56,739 nt of DNA from Bacteroidota bacterium (GTDB taxonomy: Bacteria; Bacteroidota; Bacteroidia; Chitinophagales; Saprospiraceae). A program made the translations under genes and the position numbers. How positions within the stretch are numbered: position 1 is the first letter of the stretch; each line of letters opens with the position of its first letter. The notes below the pieces were generated by a model. The model made no database searches. It saw only the letters and a program-made list of their open reading frames with translations, and was not told the origin of the DNA. The stretch lies in contig JASBVF010000041.1 in assembly GCA_030147525.1 (NCBI GenBank), positions 1 to 56,739 of the forward strand, in the 5' to 3' direction. Shown one piece after another: positions 51,592 to 56,739 of the stretch.

Positions 51592-52845
51592 ATGCAAGCA
51601 TCCATCCTTAAAAATCTGGACCAACTGCGGCATGACGCCCGCCAACTCTCCTCCATCACCGAGGCAAAAATCAACGCCGTGCTGCTCGACCTGGCGGACC
51701 TCGCCGTGGCCGAAACCCCGCATATTTTAACCGAAAACAAAAAAGACCTGGAACGCATGGACCCCGCCGACCCGAAGTACGACCGCCTGCTGCTCAACGA
51801 AGCACGGGTCGCCGCCATCGCCGGGGACATCCGCAACGTGGCCTCGCTACCCTCCCCGCTGGGCCTGACGCTGGAGGAACGCACCCTGCCCAACGGCCTC
51901 GAACTCAAAAAAGTCACCGTGCCGCTGGGCATCATCGGCATCGTGTTCGAGTCGAGGCCGAACGTGACGTTCGACGTGTTTTCGCTGTGTTTCAAATCCG
52001 GTAACGCCAGCGTGCTGAAGGGCAGCCGGGATGCGCATTTTTCCAACATCGCCATCGTAGGTTTGATAAAAAAAACACTCGCTGCCCACGGCCTGCCTGA
52101 ACTCGTGTACCTCGCCCCCAGCGAGCGGGAGTCGCTGAAATACATCCTCGAAGCTGACCGCCACATCGACACGATCATTCCCAGGGGGAGCCAGGGCCTG
52201 ATTAATTTTGTGCGGGAAAATGCCAAAGTGCCGGTGATCGAAACGGGCGCAGGCATCGTGCACGTGTACGTGGACCGCAGCGCCGATTTGAAAAAAGCTA
52301 CGGACATCGTGCGCAACTCAAAAACCCGCCGGGTGAGCGTCTGCAATGCGCTGGATGCGCTGCTGATCCACCGGGAGCGGCTGGTCGATCTGCCGGCGAT
52401 TTTGCAGGGTTTCGATTCGGAATTTCAATGCGGCGTTTATGCCGACGAGCGGGCATTTGATGTTTTAAAAAACAGCTACGACAGCGGGTTGCTGCACCGG
52501 GCCACGCCGGAGAGCTTCGGTACGGAGTTCCTCTCGATGAACCTGTCGGTGAAAACCGTGGACTCGATCGGCGAGGCGCTGGATCATGTTTTTCAGTACA
52601 GCTCCAACCATACGGAGAGCATCGTGGCGGAGGACGAGGAGGCAATTTTGAAATATTTAAACCAAGTGGACGCCGCCGTCGTTTTGTCGAACGCTGCCAC
52701 TTGTTTCACCGATGGGGCTCAGTTTGGCCTCGGTGCCGAGATCGGCATCAGCACGCAGAAACTGCACGCCCGTGGGCCGATGGCGTTGCGGGAACTGACG
52801 AGCTACAAGTGGGTGGTACGGGGCAGCGGGCAGACCAGGCAATGA
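51592..52845 (+). CDS. proA: Glutamate-5-semialdehyde dehydrogenase (gamma-glutamyl phosphate reductase)
   Basis: A 417-residue enzyme that reduces gamma-glutamyl phosphate with NADPH, the second step of proline synthesis (EC 1.2.1.41). Motifs: VTVPLGIIGIVFESRPNVTFD, KSGNASVLKGSRDA, IIPRGSQGLINFV, VIETGAGIVHVY, the catalytic Cys in SVCNALDALL and STQKLHARGPMAL at the C-terminus. I start at the ATG at 51592; the open frame begins 23 codons earlier but that segment is repeat-derived (RPIRLIRGP). Its stop TGA lies at the edge of an AATGAGAG word series. Confidence 0.97.
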   Translation: MQASILKNLDQLRHDARQLSSITEAKINAVLLDLADLAVAETPHILTENKKDLERMDPADPKYDRLLLNEARVAAIAGDIRNVASLPSPLGLTLEERTLPNGLELKKVTVPLGIIGIVFESRPNVTFDVFSLCFKSGNASVLKGSRDAHFSNIAIVGLIKKTLAAHGLPELVYLAPSERESLKYILEADRHIDTIIPRGSQGLINFVRENAKVPVIETGAGIVHVYVDRSADLKKATDIVRNSKTRRVSVCNALDALLIHRERLVDLPAILQGFDSEFQCGVYADERAFDVLKNSYDSGLLHRATPESFGTEFLSMNLSVKTVDSIGEALDHVFQYSSNHTESIVAEDEEAILKYLNQVDAAVVLSNAATCFTDGAQFGLGAEIGISTQKLHARGPMALRELTSYKWVVRGSGQTRQ

Positions 52846-52957
52846 GAGAATGAGAGAATGAGGGAATGAGAGAATTTTGCGCAGCTACATTCTAAACCAC
52901 TGAAAATCAGCCTCACACAAACACCCAAACACAAAAACACAAAAACACGCAAACACA
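52843..52957. repeat. Two unpaired word arms between proA and queA
   Basis: AATGAGAG words at 52843-52875 begin at the proA stop codon, and A/C words of the CACAAACACCCAAACA family occupy 52914-52957, ending just before the queA ATG. Neither has its complementary arm nearby. The two families are mixed, as at 39766-39885. Confidence 0.75.
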
Positions 52958-52960
52958 CGT

Positions 52961-54172
52961 ATGACCATTTCAACTGCGATCAATATCCACGACTACGACT
53001 ACGATCTGCCGGACGAGCGGATTGCAAAGTACCCGCTGGCGGAGCGGGATGCTTCCCGGCTGCTGGTTTGGCAGGGGGGTGAAATTGCGCACCGGCGCTT
53101 TCGGGAATTGCCGGAACTGCTGCGGGGGGACGAGGTGCTGTTTTTCAACAATACCAAAGTGATACCGGCACGGCTGCTGTTCCGCAAGGAGACGGGTAGT
53201 TTGATCGAAACTTTTTTGCTCAACCCCATCGAACCGGCCCTCGTCGAGCAAGCCATGCGGGCTGCCGGCACGACGACCTGGGCCTGCGCTGTCGGCAACC
53301 TGAAACGCTGGAAAGACGGCCAGACGCTGCAACGGGAACTGGACATCGACGGCCAGAAAATTTCACTTCGGGCCACCCTCGCCAGCCGCCCGGAGCAGAC
53401 CGTCCGCTACGACTGGGACGGCACGTTGCCCTTCGCCCGCATCGTGGAGGCTTGCGGTGAAATGCCCATCCCGCCCTATCTCAACCGCAGCGCCGAAGCT
53501 TCCGACCGCTCGACTTACCAGACGGTTTACAGCAAACGGGAAGGTGCGGTGGCTGCGCCAACGGCAGGGCTGCATTTCACTCCAACGGTACTTGAATCTT
53601 TGAAAAATAAAGGTGTCCGGCTCGAAGAACTGACCCTGCACGTCTCCGCTGGCACGTTCAAACCGGTGAGCGCTGACAACGCCCTCGACCACGAGATGCA
53701 CGCCGAGCAAGTGGCCGTAACTCGTGAAAACGTGGAGGCCTTGGCGGCAGGCCGGAAAGTCGTCGCTGTGGGCACGACTTCCATGCGGACGCTGGAAAGT
53801 CTGTACTGGTTCGGTGTGCGGCTGCTCGAAAATCCCGAAGCAGATTTCAACATCGGACAATACGAACCCTACAGCCAAGACCCTGCCGGGCTTCCGGATT
53901 TGAAAATGATTGCTGAAAAAATCCTGGATTACATGTCCCGCCACGGGCTGAAGGAATTGCACGGCAACACGCAGATTTACATTGTGCCGGGCTACCCCTT
54001 CCGGGTGGTCGATGCGCTGATCACGAATTTTCACCAGCCCTGCAGCACGCTGCTGCTGCTGGTGTCGGCCTTCACCGGTGGTGATAGCTGGAAGGAAATC
54101 TACCGGGCAGCACTGGAATACGGCTACCGGTTTTTGAGCTATGGGGACTCGTCGATGTTGATGAGGGGGTGA
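52961..54172 (+). CDS. queA: QueA-family S-adenosylmethionine:tRNA ribosyltransferase-isomerase
   Basis: A 403-residue enzyme of the QueA family, which transfers the ribosyl part of S-adenosylmethionine to 7-aminomethyl-7-deazaguanine in tRNA to give epoxyqueuosine. Conserved segments: DYDLPDERIAKYPLAERDASRLLV, FFNNTKVIPARL, VAAPTAGLHFT, HVSAGTFKPV, VGTTSMRTLES and ITNFHQPCSTLLLLVSAF. It is about 50 residues longer than typical QueA (about 350), like a Bacteroidota group that occurs as a second copy. Whether this is the queuosine enzyme or a paralogue is unclear. The stop is followed by the 35-bp inverted repeat. Confidence 0.9.
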   Translation: MTISTAINIHDYDYDLPDERIAKYPLAERDASRLLVWQGGEIAHRRFRELPELLRGDEVLFFNNTKVIPARLLFRKETGSLIETFLLNPIEPALVEQAMRAAGTTTWACAVGNLKRWKDGQTLQRELDIDGQKISLRATLASRPEQTVRYDWDGTLPFARIVEACGEMPIPPYLNRSAEASDRSTYQTVYSKREGAVAAPTAGLHFTPTVLESLKNKGVRLEELTLHVSAGTFKPVSADNALDHEMHAEQVAVTRENVEALAAGRKVVAVGTTSMRTLESLYWFGVRLLENPEADFNIGQYEPYSQDPAGLPDLKMIAEKILDYMSRHGLKELHGNTQIYIVPGYPFRVVDALITNFHQPCSTLLLLVSAFTGGDSWKEIYRAALEYGYRFLSYGDSSMLMRG

Positions 54173-54193
54173 GAATTGAAAGGATTAGGGAAT

Positions 54194-54346
54194 TGATTTA
54201 AGATTCTTCGATTTTTGATTTTTGATTTTTGATTGAAATACTGGTTTTCAAAGGTTTGACTCGATTATTTGCAAAAGAAACGAAGGGCAAGCATTTGGAA
54301 AACGGTACCCCAAATCAAAAATCAAAAATCGAAGAATCTTAAATCA
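54194..54346. repeat. Perfect 35-bp inverted repeat with 83-base loop
   Basis: Positions 54194-54228 and 54312-54346 are exact complements made of GATTTTTGATTTTT and GATTTAAGATTCTTC words. The 83 bases between them are ordinary non-repetitive sequence. The right arm is near-identical over 29 bases to 39811-39839. It separates the convergent queA and por genes. Confidence 0.93.
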
Positions 54347-54387
54347 AAAAAAATACCCACGGCCGACCTCCAACCACTCTGACCCAA

Positions 54388-55305
54388 TCACCCCACCAGT
54401 TCCATCCCCTCCATTTTTTCCAGTTTGATCAAACGGGTCCATGTCTCGTCCGTGTGTTCCTGCACGTGGTCGAGCAGGGGTTTGTTTTCCGGTAGGAAAA
54501 GAAATTTGAAACGGCCCTGGTGTTTCAGACACTCGGCCACGGGAACGCTTTTCTGCGGCCAGTAGCTGATCTTGTAGCGCTGCCGCACGACCTCGAACAA
54601 CGGGAATAGCTTCGTTTCCACCGCCAGACGGCTCACCTGGATGGACTGTGACGGTTCGTATTTGTGGCCCGGCGGGCAGGGGCCATCGATCATCAGCAGG
54701 CGGAAGCCTTCGGTGGCTTTGGCTTTTTGAATTTTCTGGCGCATGTCTTCCAGGAAGGCAAGCGAGGCAGTGGCTGCATACGGCAGGTTGTGTGCGGCGA
54801 TGATGCCCATGAGGTCTTTGGGCCAGGTTTTTTTGTAGTCTTCTCCGGCGTTGGTGGTCGTCACGGCGCCGTAGGGTGTGGCGGTGCTGGTCTGGATGCC
54901 GGTGTTCATGTAGGCGCCGTTGTTGTTGACGACGTAGAGGATATTTTCACCCCTCGCCGCTGCGCCGGAAAGCGCCTGCAAGCCGATGTCAAACGTGCCG
55001 CCGTCACCGGCAAGGATAGCGACCGTGGTGGCTTTTTTGCCCTCCCGGTCGAGCGCAGCCCGTACGCCGGTGGCAGTGGCGGGTGCTGCCGCAAAAACGG
55101 TGTGCACAATACTCGCTTTCAGTTCACTCATGGGGTAAGGCCCGGAGATGATGGAAAAACATGAAGCCGGCAACACGTAAACCGTGTCCGGCCCCAGAAT
55201 ATCGGCCAGGTGCCGCACGAGCAGCGACCAGCCGCAGCCCCGGCAACTCTGTGCGCCGGAGAATACCTGTTCATTTTTTATGAGAAAATCCATGGATGGA
55301 ATCAT
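54388..55305 (-). CDS. porB: 2-oxoacid (pyruvate):ferredoxin oxidoreductase, beta subunit
   Basis: A 305-residue thiamine-diphosphate-binding subunit. SCRGCGW near residues 20-25 gives two of the cysteines for the [4Fe-4S] cluster; a later Cys in LPASCFSI is a probable third. The TPP motif GDGGTFDIGLQALSGAAARGENILYVVNNNGAYMNTG is typical of PorB. With the alpha subunit it decarboxylates pyruvate (or another 2-oxoacid) to acyl-CoA, reducing ferredoxin. The start may be four codons later (MDFLIKNE). It follows porA with a 29-bp hairpin in the gap. Confidence 0.93.
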   Translation of the reverse strand: MIPSMDFLIKNEQVFSGAQSCRGCGWSLLVRHLADILGPDTVYVLPASCFSIISGPYPMSELKASIVHTVFAAAPATATGVRAALDREGKKATTVAILAGDGGTFDIGLQALSGAAARGENILYVVNNNGAYMNTGIQTSTATPYGAVTTTNAGEDYKKTWPKDLMGIIAAHNLPYAATASLAFLEDMRQKIQKAKATEGFRLLMIDGPCPPGHKYEPSQSIQVSRLAVETKLFPLFEVVRQRYKISYWPQKSVPVAECLKHQGRFKFLFLPENKPLLDHVQEHTDETWTRLIKLEKMEGMELVG

Positions 55306-55320
55306 GCGTCAGCTATTTTA

Positions 55321-55391
55321 GTGATTGGAGACTGGTGATTGGTGATTGGTGATCGGGTCATCCCAATCACCAATCACCAGTCTCCAATCAC
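55321..55391. repeat. Perfect 29-bp inverted repeat between porA and porB
   Basis: GTGATTGGAGACTGGTGATTGG-type words at 55321-55349 pair without mismatch with 55363-55391; the loop is 13 bases. It fills almost the whole 90-base gap between two subunit genes that must be co-expressed. Confidence 0.93.
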
Positions 55392-55395
55392 CATT

Positions 55396-56616
55396 TCATT
55401 TTTCAAAATCAATCCAGTTCACCGCTGCCGGTTCGTGTTGTGACCGGTGGATGATGCGTTCGATGGTCACCGGGGGTACGTCCTTGCCGCCGAGGCCGGT
55501 GTAAAAATCGTACATCCGGTAGCGGCGGGGGGCGTCGTATAGCGCCCGTTTCATCTCCATCATCAACGCCCCCTCCCGGTCGCCGAGGAAGTTACGTTCC
55601 ACGACAGCGAGGGTGGCGTCTTCGGGCAAGTCACGCAATGCATTTAAAATGGCTTGCTGCGGGAAGGGTTTGAACAAACGAATTTTCAGCAGCCCTACTT
55701 CCGGGTGGTTTCGGATCACACCCCGGACGGTGGACGTGATACTGGAAATCGTAACCAGCACGAGCTTGGTTTTCGGGGTGATGTTCACCGCTTCGATGTT
55801 GCCGTAGCGGCGGCCAAATTGCCCGGCGAACTCTTCCGCAATCGTTTCCGAGAGGCTCTCTACCCGGTTCATATCTTTCCAGAAATTGAAATTCAGCTTG
55901 TCGTAGTGAGCCGGTGGCACCATGCCACCGAAGGCCTTCGGGTCTTCGAGGTCGAGTTGCATGTTACGGCGTTTGGGTTTGGGTAAAAATTCATCCACCA
56001 GCTTTTGCTCGGGCACCCACACATTTTCGCTGGTGTGGCTTTGGTAAAATGCGTCGAGCACCACCATCACGGGGATGTTCAACTCCTCCGTCAGGCGGTA
56101 GGATTGGATGATCGTATCCATCACTTCCTGCGAGCTTTCGCCGTAAAACTGTATCCAACCCGTGTCCCGCTGCGCCATCGAATCGGACTGATCCGACCAG
56201 ATGTTCCAGGGGATGCTGGGCCGCCCGACGTTGCAGACGACCATCGGCAGGCGAAAATGAGCGATGGCATGCAGCACCTCGTGGGCGTAAAAAAGCCCCT
56301 GCCCCGCCGTCGCCGTGAACACCCTCGTGCCGCCGATGGAGGCGCCCATTGCGGCAGCAAAAACAGAGTGTTCGCTGTCCATGTTGACGTAGGTGGCGTC
56401 CATTTCGCCGGTGGAAGTCATTTCAGATAAGCGCTCCACGATAGAGGTCTGGGGCGTAATGGGGTACGCCGGCACGAAGCCGACCCGGCAAAGTTTGGCC
56501 GCTTCGGCGGCGGCGTGATTGCCTTTCATGACCTGCTGCCGGTGACGGGGGAACCGGGTGTTTGTTGCCAATTTGCTCGTTTTGAGCAGGGTGGTGTAAA
56601 TTGTTGCAGCTTCCAT
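55396..56616 (-). CDS. porA: 2-oxoacid (pyruvate):ferredoxin oxidoreductase, alpha subunit
   Basis: A 406-residue alpha subunit. Family segments: GNHAAAEAAKLCRVGFVPAYPITPQTSIVERL, MDSEHSVFAAAMGASIGGTRVFTATAGQGL, SMAQRDTGWIQFYGES and the C-terminal AVVERNFLGDREGALM. The SDSMAQRDTGWIQ segment is like pyruvate-specific enzymes. The Met at codon 30 (MKGNHAAAEA) matches the usual family start, so the first 29 residues may not be translated. Gamma and delta subunits are not in the window and would be expected beyond its right edge. Downstream lies porB. Confidence 0.93.
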   Translation of the reverse strand: MEAATIYTTLLKTSKLATNTRFPRHRQQVMKGNHAAAEAAKLCRVGFVPAYPITPQTSIVERLSEMTSTGEMDATYVNMDSEHSVFAAAMGASIGGTRVFTATAGQGLFYAHEVLHAIAHFRLPMVVCNVGRPSIPWNIWSDQSDSMAQRDTGWIQFYGESSQEVMDTIIQSYRLTEELNIPVMVVLDAFYQSHTSENVWVPEQKLVDEFLPKPKRRNMQLDLEDPKAFGGMVPPAHYDKLNFNFWKDMNRVESLSETIAEEFAGQFGRRYGNIEAVNITPKTKLVLVTISSITSTVRGVIRNHPEVGLLKIRLFKPFPQQAILNALRDLPEDATLAVVERNFLGDREGALMMEMKRALYDAPRRYRMYDFYTGLGGKDVPPVTIERIIHRSQHEPAAVNWIDFEK

Positions 56617-56739
56617 ATGTTTCGATTTTATCTCCCGTTGGTCAGGTTGATTTGTGAATCATTGTTAAAAATGTTTCCGCTCATCCCTTTTTAGAGGTGC
56701 AATAAGTTTTTGTCCATTTTTTCGCACCCCTGAGTGGCC
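56617..56739. other. Right-hand edge of the window, upstream of porA
   Basis: 123 bases with no recognisable gene. On the minus strand only very short open frames are present, so either the porA promoter or the end of an upstream por subunit gene is here; neither could be identified. Confidence 0.4.

Noticed and set aside
2057-55391. Word repeats as CRISPR arrays
   Set aside because: The units are contiguous words without unique spacers of constant length, and no cas gene is present.

Overview
The window looks like chromosome of a free-living member of the Bacteroidota, most likely a Saprospiria-type bacterium (Lewinella/Haliscomenobacter-like). The evidence is a SusC/SusD pair, many lipoproteins, proteins ending in Por-secretion (T9SS) or gliding-motility-associated C-terminal domains, and promoters of the Bacteroidota TAnnTTTG type. 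This placement is inferred from gene content only. No rRNA, tRNA, CRISPR array or insertion sequence was recognised.

Layout. 1-2700: a small AT-rich accessory stretch (Doc/Fic toxin, two orphan lipoproteins) around an SDR dehydrogenase. 2732-25098: a large sugar-utilisation region. On the minus strand a HutC-type GntR regulator is followed by SusC, SusD, a ROK sugar kinase, a mannose-6-phosphate isomerase-like protein, an MFS sugar porter, a GH92 alpha-mannosidase, a giant FG-GAP/ASPIC lipoprotein and a small lipoprotein. Next to it are two plus-strand DUF4185-like lipoproteins and a minus-strand set of mannonate dehydratase, aldose-epimerase-like protein and SMP-30 lactonase. Together these point to uptake and breakdown of alpha-mannosides, with both a phosphorylating and possibly an oxidative route for mannose. 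25452-35476: secreted lectin and PKD/gliding-type adhesin-like proteins, a Tat-exported Gfo/Idh/MocA oxidoreductase, MurQ and a Sua5/YrdC protein. 35645-43920: rplS, malic enzyme/phosphotransacetylase fusion, molybdate transporter (modA, Mop-like, modB, modC), hydrolase, App1-like phosphatase. 44127-50114: MNT/HEPN toxin-antitoxin pair, secreted propeller protein, vanadium-haloperoxidase-like protein with MopE repeats. 50380-56616: proline biosynthesis (proB, proA), a QueA-family enzyme, and pyruvate:ferredoxin oxidoreductase beta and alpha subunits.

The most striking signal is not a gene. Most gene boundaries in the sugar region, and in the mod, pro and por clusters, carry long inverted repeats built from short reiterated words (for example TGTTTGGGTGTTTG, GAAATTAGAAATTG, TTTGAGGAGTTTGA, GATTTTTGATTTTT, GTGATTGGTGATTGG). 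The 5' arm is G/T- or G/A/T-rich and in seven cases contains no C for 41 or more bases; the 3' arm is its complement. Each locus has its own words, yet the words fall into a few recurring families. The hairpins lie inside apparent operons, often supply the stop codons of flanking genes, hold the likely start codon of the isomerase gene in their apical loop, and have word-like relatives in frame inside the FG-GAP and ROK genes. They are absent from the 30-39 kb housekeeping stretch. I regard these as one previously unexplained repeat class.

A second regulatory signal is a perfect 14-bp palindrome with a HutC-type core (GTTTAAAC) directly downstream of the GntR promoter, and a 12/14 match in the divergent promoter region at 5.9 kb, suggesting one regulator controls both clusters.
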